64,000 nt of DNA from Reticulascus tulasneorum (lineage: Eukaryota; Ascomycota; Sordariomycetes; Glomerellales; Reticulascaceae), in NCBI GenBank assembly GCA_001557505.1, contig LSAX01000008.1, positions 186,001 through 250,000 on the forward strand. Direction: 5' to 3'. The notes beneath the pieces were generated by a model. That model did no database searches, was not told where the DNA came from, and was given only the letters and a program-made list of their open reading frames with translations. How positions within the stretch are numbered: the first letter of the stretch is position 1; each line of letters starts with the position of its first letter. Shown one piece after another: positions 46,961 through 57,660 of the stretch. The position numbers and the translations under genes were made by a program.

Positions 46961-49293
46961 GTTCAGGAATGAAAAGGGTGCGCGAGCTTGGCCAGCTTAT
47001 TGTGGGATCAAGGTAATTATCGTCTCTGCCTTGTTCTTCTCATCCATGGATCATGCTAACGCCTCTGAGTGGATTATCCTCAAGCTGGCTGTAGGACTGA
47101 ATCTCGTGACTTGTCCAACATACGAGAAGTCGAGATGATGGTCACAGATGTCATCGTAATCCTCCGATCGCCCTGGATGCATGGGCGTGAGGGCAGAAAA
47201 TTGGCTCTTGACTGCCTTCTGCCTTGGTTGACTGTCTGTAGCTACGACGTGATGTACTTGGCACTCAGGTTGATGTCAGCTCTAGGGCTACTTAATTACG
47301 TAGATTGCCGGTACACGTTCACTATTTAATTGGAATGCGAGCTACGCAGGTCGGTGGCAATTCTCGCAAATTTCGACACCAAGGTCACTTCGGCGGCGCA
47401 CTGATATCACGCATATCCCACTCACAGCATGCATGCATAAGTATAGGGCAATTAAAAGCCGCTCAATCATGAGCTTGACCACTAGAGGAGCATGATATTC
47501 CCCGGAATTACAGAGGAGTACGCCCAGTCTGCTTCTGTCACAGGATCCGCATATCGCGCCGACCCATATGATGCTCACAGGGCCAGATCCGCCTGCGCTG
47601 TGTATCACCTGTAAACGGCCCGCAGCACCAGCGGCCATCTATCGTGCAAGGTCTGGACGCTGAAACTCCCGTAATAGCCTTGAATCCCAGGGCATTATTC
47701 GACTGTGGTGGGTAGTTACTTCTCGGGTCTGGCAAGCTGGTTATTGAAGCGATCATGCAAGAAATCGTATTCACACGATGGTTTTCACTGATGGTTCGAA
47801 ACTGAGGAACGACTCCCGAACTGTCTTTGGCATTAGCTTCTGAATGAGGGCAAAGACCGCGTAGGAACTCATCTTTGCATCAACACGGAGTTTGGTTTAC
47901 CAGATGAGATGGCTGAGAAGGCCCAGAAGTACCTCCACGCGATAAGGGTGCCGGTGATTGTGAACTTGATTCGTCCCAACCTTGTGTGCGAGACTGATCT
48001 CTTCAGGGGTCCTCCTCTTCCAACTTAATGCTCTTGATATACTTCTCCTCTTGACCTGTGTTGCCATACCTCACGACCTTTCCGTATTGTGTGTGATCCC
48101 TTATCGATGTGCCATTCTGTAGAGCAGTTTCTTGGCCTGTGTTAGGCTATTCGACATACTCACTGGGGTGTAGTGCTCGGGTGGGAAATCGTTATCTAGG
48201 TTGTGTCGCCACGATGTCGATACAGGTAGGCTTGTCGAATTGTGGAGTTCGCCTTGAGTTCGTGAATTCCCTGGTGAGCTGGTTAATTCACGACGTGACG
48301 AAATGGAGTTGGTGACCAGGCGAGGGAGTGATGACCTCCTTGAGTTCTACCAAGGTCCGCCAATGTTGTGGCTCTGACCCCCCCCTGTGTACTTGAAGCA
48401 CAAGCGGTTCCCACAATATACCATGCAAAGAACCAAAGCGCTCTTTCGTACATCTATGCGAGCCGGCGGGTGCGATTCCGTGAACGGCGGGGATTGGATT
48501 CACAATAGGAGGCGGGGATGAGACCGGGACCAGAGTGCATGCCAGACGCTTGGTCATGCCCCATTCCATCCATTCGAGCTCAGAACCCGATAAACTGTGC
48601 CTCAAATGCGTCAATACGCAAATATCACAGCGATGGCAAACATCCCAATTGTTGATTCGTGAACTGTCAAGCTTGAGACCGATGCCCACCTTCGGCAGGC
48701 AGCAGCAGGTGTTCCACACCCTTCAATGTCAATGGCCAAAATTGAGTTCGGATCCGGACAATCATGTCCATCTGCGCCCACGCGTAGATGCTTGTCGCTA
48801 AATCATTTGCCTTCCTTGCGTACCTTACGTTATGTCACGTACTCATAGGCCACTCTTCAGTGGTGTTGGATATAAGATGGCCCCAAGGGGTATGCGGTCT
48901 GAAAGGAACGAAAATATGAGCAAACGTGGTACTCGCCTTCGCAGTTGATGGTGTCTGGATACGATTGACCGTGTCTACTGGGGAAAAACGAGATAAACAT
49001 GGACAAGCAAAAAATACTTTCTCCCCCGGCAAGTCTGATCTTGCGATCTTGTGACTGCTAGCTGATATTAGATGGTTGTTAAGCGGAGTATTGAGTTGGT
49101 TACTGCTTGGTCAGTAGGTGACATAATGCGACGCATGTCTTGATGTGAATGTGTCAGGTGTAAGTAAGGTAGTTGGAGGCAGACTGCACGTCACATATGG
49201 TGGAGCAAATCAATCCCAAACTCTGACCAGAATAGCAGTAATAGTTGCATTCCATCTACGGCACAAGCACTAGAGAGATATCTATCATTACTT
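46961..49293. other. Intergenic, decayed
   Basis: No supported gene or RNA. It contains the 48930-48980 repeat copy. The stretch next to 49293 is the 3' flank of the following gene. Confidence 0.45.
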
Positions 49294-51672
49294 CTATTGC
49301 TTTTGGAGCTCTTCTTCCTTCTTCCTTTGCCGAGATTCCCTCATCCGTTGCGTCCTCTGCGCCCTACGAGCCTTCTGCTGCTCAGGGGTTAGACGCGCGA
49401 CATAATCCTTAGAATACTGAGCAACCTGCTTGTTATATACTTTCCGATCTTCCTCACCCATGTGTGCCACCCGTTCCCTGCGGCGTTCCGTATCCCTTGC
49501 ATGCATGGACACCCCGCTCTCGGCATGCTCCTCCTTAAACTCGGCCTTCTTTCGCATTTTATATTCGCGAGAGGCCATATTTTGCATCTCTACCTCTTGT
49601 AAGTTGCGATTGTCACGGCGAATCTTCTCTCGAACTCGCTGCAGCTCCAGCTCCTCCTCTTTCTTGTCTGGTGGCATGTTATCTCTCTTTGACTGCTTCC
49701 ATGCTCGAGCACGTTCTCTAGCGGCCATAGTCCCCTTGGCTGTCAGTCCACGAAGATGTCGTAATATCACTTCATCACTAGACTTCAGTACCCATTCAGG
49801 ATCAAGAAGCGGACTACGAAAGGCGACATTAGGCGATTGATCCAAGGTGGACAGCCACGGGAGTACCGGAGGCTGCTGACCATCAGAATTAGCAGCAGTC
49901 GAGGTGGGCAGCCGCGAGAGTACTGGAGGCCACTGACCATCAGAGGTAGCAGGAGTCGAGGTGGACGGCCACGGGAGTACCGGAGGCTGTCGACCATCAG
50001 AAGTGGCAGGATTCGAGGTGGGCAGCCGCGGGAGTACCGGAGGCCGCTGACCATCAGAAGTGGCAGGATTCGAGGTGGGCAGCCGCGGGAGTACCGGAGG
50101 CTGTCGACCATCAGAAGTGGCAGGATTCGAGGTGGGCAGCCGCGGGAGTACCGGAGGCCGCCGACCATCAGATATGGCAGGATTCGAGGTGGACGGCCAC
50201 GGGAGTACCGGAGGCTGTCGACCATCAGAAGTGCTAGAAGGCGAGATGGGAATCAACGAGTCATTGATGTCGGGATACTGGATACCACGAGGCAGACCTA
50301 GATACCATGTTGGCAGACGACCTTCTTGTGCGAATTGAGCTGCAAATGGTGATGCTGCAAGGGTAGACCAGGATGCTAGTAAAAGCTTGTTGCATGTCCT
50401 CCACGTTGGATCGTCGGCATGATCAATATGGCCTTGAATAGATGCGAATGATGAAGGCCAAGTTTCGTGAGGAACGACAAGACGTTTCAGAAATCCACAC
50501 GGAGAGCTCGAGAATGATCTGAGGAGATTTTGCTCAATCTCAAGTTCTGGCAATCTTGTGATTTGGGCTAAGATAGGAAGAATGTGCTCTCGTAGACAGG
50601 CGAGGAAACTGGTTCGGGCAGTTTTGTTGGGAACACCAATGAACGAAAGCCACCTTGGATGATTGTCGTAACGGAATATATCTCCTAAAAGGTTATTAGG
50701 AACACCAGGGACAGGTGCAAGTATCATGTCTATACCGCCGCCAAGACGCGCGACGTTACTTGCCCAACCAATTGTGTGAGTGAATATGATACCGAATACA
50801 TTCCTGGCGATCAATAGTTCGACGACCGTTGCCATCGCAAGCATTAAAAGCTCAGGCTTGGTATTGAATGCACAATGTTCGCCATTGCTTGTTCTCCGGC
50901 ATTGTTTTCGAAAGTCGATTGCAATTGTTGGACATCCCAAAGAGTCGTGTATAATCGAACCCATTGGGACCAGAAAAGCATGGGTAAATGCATTCGAATC
51001 AGGCGCTGGCGTATCCATGTCCAAATACTGGCTCCTCTTGGGACAGTCCAATAGAAACAAAACAGCCTTCATACCACGATAACGACGGTATGCAGGAAGA
51101 ACTTGGTAAATCCAACCAGCCTCTGTTGGTATACCTGTCGTAGACAAGAATGAAACGAGTTCGTCCTCGCTACGAGAAGACTTGAAGAAGCCAATGGCGT
51201 CAGCCAGCCTTTTAAGGGACGATCCGCATTGTTGTTCGAGCCATGTTAGCCTGCACCATGGATCGATATTATCGTTGGAGGTACCAGTGGGAGAACCATC
51301 CGGCACTGTCCGTCCATGGTGGTTATCAGAGGGTAGATGGATGTACTCGAGGTCGAGCGTGGAGGTACCAGTGGGAGAACCAGCCGGCATTGTCCATTCT
51401 TGGTGACCGGGGGACAGATGAGTATACTCGTGGTCGAGCGTGGAGGTACCAGTGGGAGAACCAGCCGGCATTGTCCATTCTTGGTGACCGGGGGACAGAT
51501 GAGTATACTCGTGGTCGAGCGTGGAGGTACCAGTGGGAGAACCAGCCGGCATTGTCCATTCTTGGTGACCGGGGGACAGATGAGTATACTCGTGGTCGAG
51601 GGTAGAGGTACCAGTGGGAGAACCAGCCGGTCCCTGGACGGAAAAATAATCTTTGATAGACGAGTTCCGCAT
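49294..51672 (-). CDS. Repeat-rich protein of unknown function (792 aa)
   Basis: Single exon. The N-terminus MRNSSIKDYFSV is followed by four copies of a 27-residue unit (AGSPTGTSTLDHEYTHLSPG...) and a globular region of about 330 residues (for example GMKAVLFLLDCPKRSQYLDM, NVFGIIFTHTIGWASNVARL, HPRWLSFIGVPNKTARTSFL) that I do not recognise. Then come seven to eight 19-residue repeats (SDGRQPPVLPRLPTSNPAT). The C-terminus is a long charged coiled coil (MPPDKKEEELELQRVREKIR to the end), compatible with nucleic-acid or protein binding. The globular part has no stops or shifts, so the gene is probably active. Residues 3-10 (NSSIKDYF) are close to a PCNA-binding (PIP) motif except for Asn in place of Gln; this is suggestive only. 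Confidence 0.7.
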   Translation of the reverse strand: MRNSSIKDYFSVQGPAGSPTGTSTLDHEYTHLSPGHQEWTMPAGSPTGTSTLDHEYTHLSPGHQEWTMPAGSPTGTSTLDHEYTHLSPGHQEWTMPAGSPTGTSTLDLEYIHLPSDNHHGRTVPDGSPTGTSNDNIDPWCRLTWLEQQCGSSLKRLADAIGFFKSSRSEDELVSFLSTTGIPTEAGWIYQVLPAYRRYRGMKAVLFLLDCPKRSQYLDMDTPAPDSNAFTHAFLVPMGSIIHDSLGCPTIAIDFRKQCRRTSNGEHCAFNTKPELLMLAMATVVELLIARNVFGIIFTHTIGWASNVARLGGGIDMILAPVPGVPNNLLGDIFRYDNHPRWLSFIGVPNKTARTSFLACLREHILPILAQITRLPELEIEQNLLRSFSSSPCGFLKRLVVPHETWPSSFASIQGHIDHADDPTWRTCNKLLLASWSTLAASPFAAQFAQEGRLPTWYLGLPRGIQYPDINDSLIPISPSSTSDGRQPPVLPWPSTSNPAISDGRRPPVLPRLPTSNPATSDGRQPPVLPRLPTSNPATSDGQRPPVLPRLPTSNPATSDGRQPPVLPWPSTSTPATSDGQWPPVLSRLPTSTAANSDGQQPPVLPWLSTLDQSPNVAFRSPLLDPEWVLKSSDEVILRHLRGLTAKGTMAARERARAWKQSKRDNMPPDKKEEELELQRVREKIRRDNRNLQEVEMQNMASREYKMRKKAEFKEEHAESGVSMHARDTERRRERVAHMGEEDRKVYNKQVAQYSKDYVARLTPEQQKARRAQRTQRMRESRQRKKEEELQKQ
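49851..50230 (-). repeat. 57-bp coding minisatellite (7-8 copies)
   Basis: Units encode the 19-residue SDGRQPPVLPRLPTSNPAT repeat. Copies differ at a few positions (PRLP/PWPS, Q/R). Confidence 0.92.
51337..51660 (-). repeat. 81-bp coding minisatellite (4 copies)
   Basis: Unit starts lie exactly 81 bp apart (for example 51361 and 51442). They encode the N-terminal 27-residue repeat; three copies are nearly identical. Confidence 0.92.
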
Positions 51673-53886
51673 TGTTCAGAACGACCTGGGAGACTGATCG
51701 AGTTTCAATGGCTAATCATTTGTTAGTCTGTGCGAGCACTTTATTCAAGGACAGCACCTACAGCAAATTGAGTGTGATCTGATTCGTATACACCATTAGG
51801 AGATGGTCACGACGGTGCTGGAAAGGTAGATTGATTCGTAGTGGACGCGGTAGAGGGTCTGGGAAATCAAAGACGCAAATGTTCCCTGTAAATCCGACGA
51901 TACTGACATTGACAATCGACGAGAATAACAGGTATCGGGAATATACCGAGGAGAATGATCGTGGTTAGAGGAGTAGTGGGAGAGGAATCGAAGCCTGGTG
52001 ACTGAAATGCGTTGAAGAGGGGGGGAGGGACCAGAATGGCTGGAGCTCAACCATTTCCTTCCTATGGAAGGCACATTTGAATGGCATAATGGAGGGCGCT
52101 GTCGAGTGTCTCAAGTTCAAGGGAACAGCGGGTTTGCACACGCCCAGTCGGAGGAAGGAAACTATGAACTCGCCAGGAGGGTCATATGCATGTTGGTTGT
52201 CGCTGTGGAAGGAATGATTTCCCAGCTTTGAACAGGAGGGAGTCGCACCTGGAACATGCCGGCTCTCGTGATGGAGTGGTGATTCTCTACCCCCCCTGCC
52301 ATAATCGGGAGGAAGCCACGCTGTATGAATGTTAGTCATCGATACCTTATGGAAGCAGTGATTCGCCATATTTTCATAGGGAGGAAGCCACCATTACAGG
52401 AGATGTGAAGCAGGATCACAGAGGGGGCCAGAACGGGGTAGATACTGACCGGGACCTGAGGTGGACCCAAAGAGAGCCATTCTGTATTGACAGAAGTGAG
52501 AGTATGTAGATTTTCAATGAGGAACGGGGTCCCGGGTCTCCTATGGATGTCGAGCGCGAAGCAATCAACATTCAAAGGGAAATACAGTATAATGGCGCCG
52601 AAATGGATGGAGGCACTGGCACTCCTATACTGCATGGTGATGGAGAGCGGGGTTAGAGGATGGGAACGCTCGATGATATTCGGAAAATCTCGAAGACTGG
52701 TGGTTACGGTCTCCTGGACGCAGTGGTTGCGTTGCAGCTTCTCACCGAAAGGAAGCTGTCCTTGGTGGAGGAAGTCGGCGTCTACCTAGGCGAGCCATAT
52801 GGATTAGCAGGAATGGACTCGTCATTGTATCGAACGGCAGGCACAACGCTCACTGGAATGGTCTGCTAATTGCTCAAGTAAGAAGCCCGGGCTACTTTGA
52901 TCTACATACCTTGATCTGCCTGCAGGTTTGACGGAACCCATTTAGGGTCAGGGAGTTGCGAGTGTCGGTAGTTGTGAATGCTTTCGTACAGTACCTCGCC
53001 ATGGGAGCGGAAGGAATGGAAGTGGCCAACAGGGCCTGCGATCAGTATCTGATCTATTCAGTCTAATACGGGAGTGCGAGTAAGTAGACAGCAGGCGCGC
53101 TTCCTATGAGCTTCTTGCATTTGTGTTCCCAAAAGGAATCTAAAGAAATACCTAGTAGTCAGAAAGAGACCGGGCTGCTCGTTACAAACGCAAAGGCAGC
53201 TCCGGGGCGTGGATAACATCGAGGTGGATCTGGACTTCGTACCTTGTTTTTTATTTGAGTGGTAATGTGTCGCCGCGATGAGTTGCAGATGTCCCGTGAT
53301 TATTTCCCAGAGTAGGCGGTGTTGGGGGTAGAAAGAGATAATTACCACTTCTCATTTTTATTGTTTGTTAGATGCCCCCCTCCTTGGAGGCAGTCCACAA
53401 CTGACCTGGGTGGCACGGATGGGAGCTGTACCCCGCGCTTCGCACAAAAGTGCCCCACTAACCAATTTTCAAGAGGCAGATCCAGAGTGCATGTTGCAAT
53501 GCTATTATCTCCCATTTGAGATATCATTAGTACATGTAGTCCTAAATAATGGCCTGACTGCTTGTCACATGGCCAACCTTTGCGGGTAAGAATATAGATG
53601 CCCCGAGCTTGCGTGGCCTCCTCTCGCTGGGTGGGGTCTGCCGCCATTCGCCTTTTCGTACCTAGTTACCGTCACCCAAATGATGTGAGGTACGAGAATT
53701 CTGAGAGTGACTGCCATAACCATACCTGGTCACTTGCAAGTTTGGGAGCTCGATTGACTTATGGTCTAAAAGGAATAGGCTTATAGCTAGGCTGGTTTTC
53801 ATGAATATCCAACGTCACAGTCCCAATTCCTCAATAGATATGTGATAAGCTATATATATTTTAATTTGAACACAAAAATCCAATAA
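51673..53886. other. Intergenic
   Basis: Contains the upstream region of the preceding minus-strand gene and copy 2 of the shared upstream segment (52541-52606). A 69-codon plus frame at 52660-52869 (MGTLDDIRKISKTGGYGLLD) looks coding-like but is unassigned. Confidence 0.4.
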
Positions 53887-54011
53887 TCCCTTATAGCTCA
53901 GTTGGTAGAGCGTGTGACTGTGTGCGTAATCAATTCAAGCCCCTCTACTTTTACACCAACTAATATCACTTAGTAATCACAAGGTCGCAAGATCAAGACT
54001 TGCTGGGGGAG
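53887..54011 (+). tRNA. tRNA-Asn-like gene with ~52-nt insertion in the anticodon loop
   Basis: The 5' part (53887-53921) has TAGCTCAGTTGGTAGAGC and a GACTG anticodon arm; the 3' part (about 53974-54011) has TAATCACAAGGTCGCAAG, a T arm with a perfect GCAAG/CTTGC stem, and TGGGGGA. Acceptor strands TCCCTTA and TGGGGGA pair fully with wobble, and TGTGA pairs with TCACA. Joined, the loop resembles that of tRNA-Asn (CTGTTAA). However, the canonical splice position after base 37 would leave anticodon GTG, and the T loop is ATCAAGA instead of TTCRANT, so this may be a mutated or pseudo-tRNA. Confidence 0.5.
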
Positions 54012-54013
54012 AA

Positions 54014-54022
54014 TTTTTTTTT
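54014..54022 (+). terminator. T9 run, likely Pol III terminator
   Basis: Nine consecutive T start three bases after the tRNA-like 3' end, as expected for an RNA polymerase III terminator. Confidence 0.55.
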
Positions 54023-54173
54023 GCCTTTCCATGTTTAAATCCCCCCCTAGTCGGATCAACAACACGCCTTGAAGTCACGTGATATGGAACCCCCACCTCA
54101 GAAGTTATCCGCTTTCAAACCAACACCACCCACTGCGGTCATTTTGCAAACAGCGGTTGAACTGTACAAGGCA

Positions 54174-54561
54174 ACTTTTATTACCCTGTTGTGAATGTGC
54201 ATCTTCAGAGAACCAGTGATACCTTTTATCTTGAATCAAAGCATGGCAATCTTACAGGTATTATAGTGACCTTGCTCAGGTCTGCCTGGAAAGCGACAGA
54301 TCAGCGAACCACACCCTGATCGGTCCGCTAATCTAACTGGACAGTTAGGTCGTTGAACACCATCATCAATACAGGTATACCGAAGAACAGAAGAAAGCAC
54401 CCACTTGCTGATCGAGTTGCACCCTTTACTGGACTGCAAGGCGTATATCTAATCGTCAGGATCAGGACATAGATCTTTGATACCGCGACCCGTACTGGTC
54501 TCTCCGGGGACAAAGACAGTCTCTTGCCGCTGAGTTCTCGACTCCTCAGTACAGTACAGTT
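54174..54561 (+). repeat. Direct repeat, left copy (partner 58165-58531)
   Basis: Shares GTACAAGGCAA, TTCAGAGAACC, AGAAAGCACCCACTTGC and TGCCGCTGAGTTCTCGACTC with the right copy, in order. Both end sharply after CAGTACAGTT. Differences are largely transitions. Confidence 0.8.
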
Positions 54562-55111
54562 CAACTTTCCAGTCGGCTTTTACCCGCCGATTTCGACACT
54601 ATACTCCAATTGGCGGTTATATCTCAGCATCTAGATTGCGATAGTCCCCGTTGTCTTCATAACAAGGCTAAGCAAATCCCGCTGGGAGTTATGGTGGATA
54701 TGATTGTCTATGCCTCGCTATGGAATAGTTTAAATCGGGAGATGAAGGGACACGTGAAGACTGGACTTGATATCAGTCATATCAGGTCTAACAACCCACA
54801 TCACATCTGATACTCTACCAGCAGCGTGGCAGGGGACCAAACTTCCTTCCTCGTTGATATCTAGAATCCGATGACCTTCTGGTAACCTCCCTCGAAGTCA
54901 ACTCACCGTTCGATCATCTCATTGCAGCAATATCACCGTGCAATTAATAATGGGATTACCTTCTTAAGTTATTCCACCCACAAACTCCCTGTCAAATAAA
55001 TCTTCTTCTAGCCACATTCCACATCCGTACCTGTGATCGTACTGCCATCGATCGAAAACCGAACTCAAAGCGCGTTGGCTTCAACAAATCTGACGTAAGC
55101 ACGGAACCACG
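54562..55111. other. Promoter region of the following gene
   Basis: Non-coding as far as I can see. It should carry the promoter and leader of the gene starting at 55112. Confidence 0.4.
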
Positions 55112-57067
55112 ATGTTTTCATCGGCTTCATCGTTAACATTACCCAGGTCGCCAACAATCATGGCATCCCGAAGACTGTCCAACCCTTCGGACGCTTCCTC
55201 CCCTTTCTCGGGACGCTGTCTGGATGCTGAAATCGACAATCCGGCCGACAGTGACGTGGAGAGAGAGACATCTGAAGCCCCCCGACCTGAATCATCGAAG
55301 AAGTTGACGCCACAGAAGCGCGCCTGGACTGGACAACTGCTCCAGACTAAGATAGCCGAAGCTAAGGCTCGTATTCCCGTCGAAGTGGTCGATAATCTCC
55401 GACGAGAAGTTGAGATCCTGGTCGAAAGCTACCACAGCCAGAAATCTCCGGGAGACTCACGATTGTCTCGAAAACCAATTGAAAATATGAGCGAGGAAAA
55501 TCCCTCGATCAACAGTAAACTGGCCATTGCATGTGTCGTGGCCTGGGGTATGAAGGCCCAGACCGTGAGTGCAGCATTTGAGAATGCGTTCGTTGGAACG
55601 TTCCAGGGATACTACAATGACGTTTTGAAGAAGGTGGCTGGAAATGGTAACGCCCTGATCGAACAGCCGAAGCGGCACCCGTCCTTCAACCCCAAGCCCA
55701 AAACACCCAAAAAGCATCTAGCATCACTTAGCGTGGCTAGACAGCATGGAACAACGCCTGACGTGGTTGTGTCGCTCCCATGCGTGCCATGGAACTTAAA
55801 AGACAATCCTCAGATCATCGCGAAGATCGGCGAGATTTGCACTATCGTTGATCATCATAAAAGTCGATCCGACACAGCTGCTGATCCTGTAAACACTGAC
55901 GACGTTTTCGTGGAGAAGATCACACACACCGTTGAGGGCAATATCAGAGCTGCTATGGAGAAAAATATTGATGTAGCTGTCCGGGACAACATCGAAGCCA
56001 CTGTTCAGAGCAAAATCGGAGCAGTTGTTCAGAGCAAGATTGGAGCTGCTATCGACGACAATATTCAGCCAACAATGATCCGCCTGATCCAGGGCTTAGG
56101 TGAGAAGGAGATATGCGAGCGTATCGACAAGTCAATTGGGGGATTCGTCGGGGCGAAACTCCGAGGACATATCAATATCATTGAAGAAGCCGTGGAGAAG
56201 AGTATCCGAGCAGTTGGCAAGGAGCACATCGGAGGATTCGTCGAGGAGCTCATCATGGAACCCGTCAAGCAGCACATCAGAACGGCTGTCAAGGATCACA
56301 TCGGACAGGATGTCGATAAGGCTGTCGAGGATCACATCGGAGTGGCTGTCAGGATGGCTGCCAAGGATCACCTCGATGCGGATTTCGGGAAGGCTCTCGA
56401 GGAGCACATCATAACAGCTGTTAATGAGCGCATTAGAACAGATGTGGATAAAACTATCGATGGGTATATCGGAAAGGCTGTCCAGAAGGCCGTCGAAGAT
56501 CAAATCGGAGCGGCTGTCAAGGAGCACATCAGAACGGCTGTCAAGGGGGGTATCAAGGAGTACCTTGGAACAGCTATCGAGAACGCTCTCAGAGAGCACT
56601 TGGGAACAGATGTCAAGACAACCGTCAAGGATCACATCGGAAGAGATGTCGAAAGGGCCGTCAAGGAGCACTTCGGAACAGATGTCGAGACAGCTGTCGA
56701 ACAGCACATCAAAGCAGCCATCGACAAGAACCTCGCAGAAGCTGACGTAGAAAATGATAAGCGGGATTCAATGGCCCTTGCAGATCTTCGGGAAACGTCC
56801 GGAGTCTCGGCAGGAGCGATCGAGGAGCTTGGAGAACTTTCGACGAACAAGTTTCGTGAGTTTTTCAGGAAGCTCAGGTCTCTTCGTAAGCGGTCTCGCG
56901 GGTCGTCATCGAGCTCCAGCGGTTCACACGATAGCCGCAAGTCCAACAAGGTATGCGCGCGCATCGACTCTAGCACCCGACTCGCTAAATTCGTCTTCGT
57001 TTCGACGCTATCCCTGTTTACCGAAGTGAGTTGCATCCCGATGTTTCTTGTTATTTCGTTTAATTAA
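55112..57067 (+). CDS. Amphipathic 11-residue repeat protein (about 620-651 aa)
   Basis: The frame opens at ATG (context CACGATGTT) and has no stops. Residues 1-75 are Ser/Pro-rich and probably disordered. Residues ~80-200 form a helical domain with AWGMKAQTVSAAFENAFVGT that I do not recognise. From about residue 270 to 550 come many copies of an 11-12-residue motif of the type AVKEHIGTDVE, predicting a long amphipathic or coiled helix with conserved His-Ile. A basic Ser-rich tail follows (LRKRSRGSSSSSSG). The last ~40 codons may be intron, because GTATGC after SRKSNK is a good donor and a CTCCCAG acceptor lies near 57081; the true C-terminus is therefore uncertain. The gene lies between two direct repeats 4 kb apart. 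Function unknown. Confidence 0.65.
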   Translation: MFSSASSLTLPRSPTIMASRRLSNPSDASSPFSGRCLDAEIDNPADSDVERETSEAPRPESSKKLTPQKRAWTGQLLQTKIAEAKARIPVEVVDNLRREVEILVESYHSQKSPGDSRLSRKPIENMSEENPSINSKLAIACVVAWGMKAQTVSAAFENAFVGTFQGYYNDVLKKVAGNGNALIEQPKRHPSFNPKPKTPKKHLASLSVARQHGTTPDVVVSLPCVPWNLKDNPQIIAKIGEICTIVDHHKSRSDTAADPVNTDDVFVEKITHTVEGNIRAAMEKNIDVAVRDNIEATVQSKIGAVVQSKIGAAIDDNIQPTMIRLIQGLGEKEICERIDKSIGGFVGAKLRGHINIIEEAVEKSIRAVGKEHIGGFVEELIMEPVKQHIRTAVKDHIGQDVDKAVEDHIGVAVRMAAKDHLDADFGKALEEHIITAVNERIRTDVDKTIDGYIGKAVQKAVEDQIGAAVKEHIRTAVKGGIKEYLGTAIENALREHLGTDVKTTVKDHIGRDVERAVKEHFGTDVETAVEQHIKAAIDKNLAEADVENDKRDSMALADLRETSGVSAGAIEELGELSTNKFREFFRKLRSLRKRSRGSSSSSSGSHDSRKSNKVCARIDSSTRLAKFVFVSTLSLFTEVSCIPMFLVISFN

Positions 57068-57379
57068 TCCTGTTCTCCCAGTTGCGCTCGCGTCATGTCT
57101 CATGCCCAGGCAGAGACACAGGTAGCCAGTTGATCATCTCTCCATTACTCGTCCAATGCGGCATATCGGGAGATGCAAGTAGCTATCGTAATGAAATCGT
57201 TCTACTCTACAGTATTCTCTTTTAGCCAGTCTCTTCTGTCGTATAATCCCACAGCCAGTCTTTCTCTGTTGTGCTCGAAGTAAACTTGGAGTGAAAATTC
57301 CCACTCGCTCTGGAGGCCCATAGATGCGGATTAACTTAAACCCCGTGCATCGCACGCGCCTCACCACACCATCCAATCT

Positions 57380-57660
57380 TAAAGTATCTTGCCTGAAACC
57401 TCTGTCGGTGGCACCATTCTCGTGTGCACCCCCTTCGTTTTCAAAGTCGGTATTGAAGCTAGGTCTGAAGCTTTTCACAGTTTCCGATTGCTACTGATTG
57501 CTTTCAGCTGATTAATTTCGATACTCTAGAGGCTCGATGTTGGGCTCGACACTAGGCTTGAGGCTTGATGCCGGGCTTGAGGCTCGATGCTGGGCTCGAG
57601 GCTTGACGCTGGGCTTGATACTCTGCGCTGGGCTCGGGGTACATGGCAAAGTCGATGAAA
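57380..57660 (-). repeat. Dispersed element, copy C, with GGCTCGATG-type tandem repeat
   Basis: On the minus strand 57478-57420 encodes PSFNTDFENEGG, matching copies A and B. The adjacent 57530-57650 is a tandem array of GGCTCGATGCTGGGCTTGA-like units of about 20 bp. Confidence 0.6.

Noticed and set aside
56132..56707. 191-codon minus-strand frame with DxCSDVLLD repeats
   Set aside because: Antisense shadow of the 11-residue repeat region of the 55112-57067 gene.
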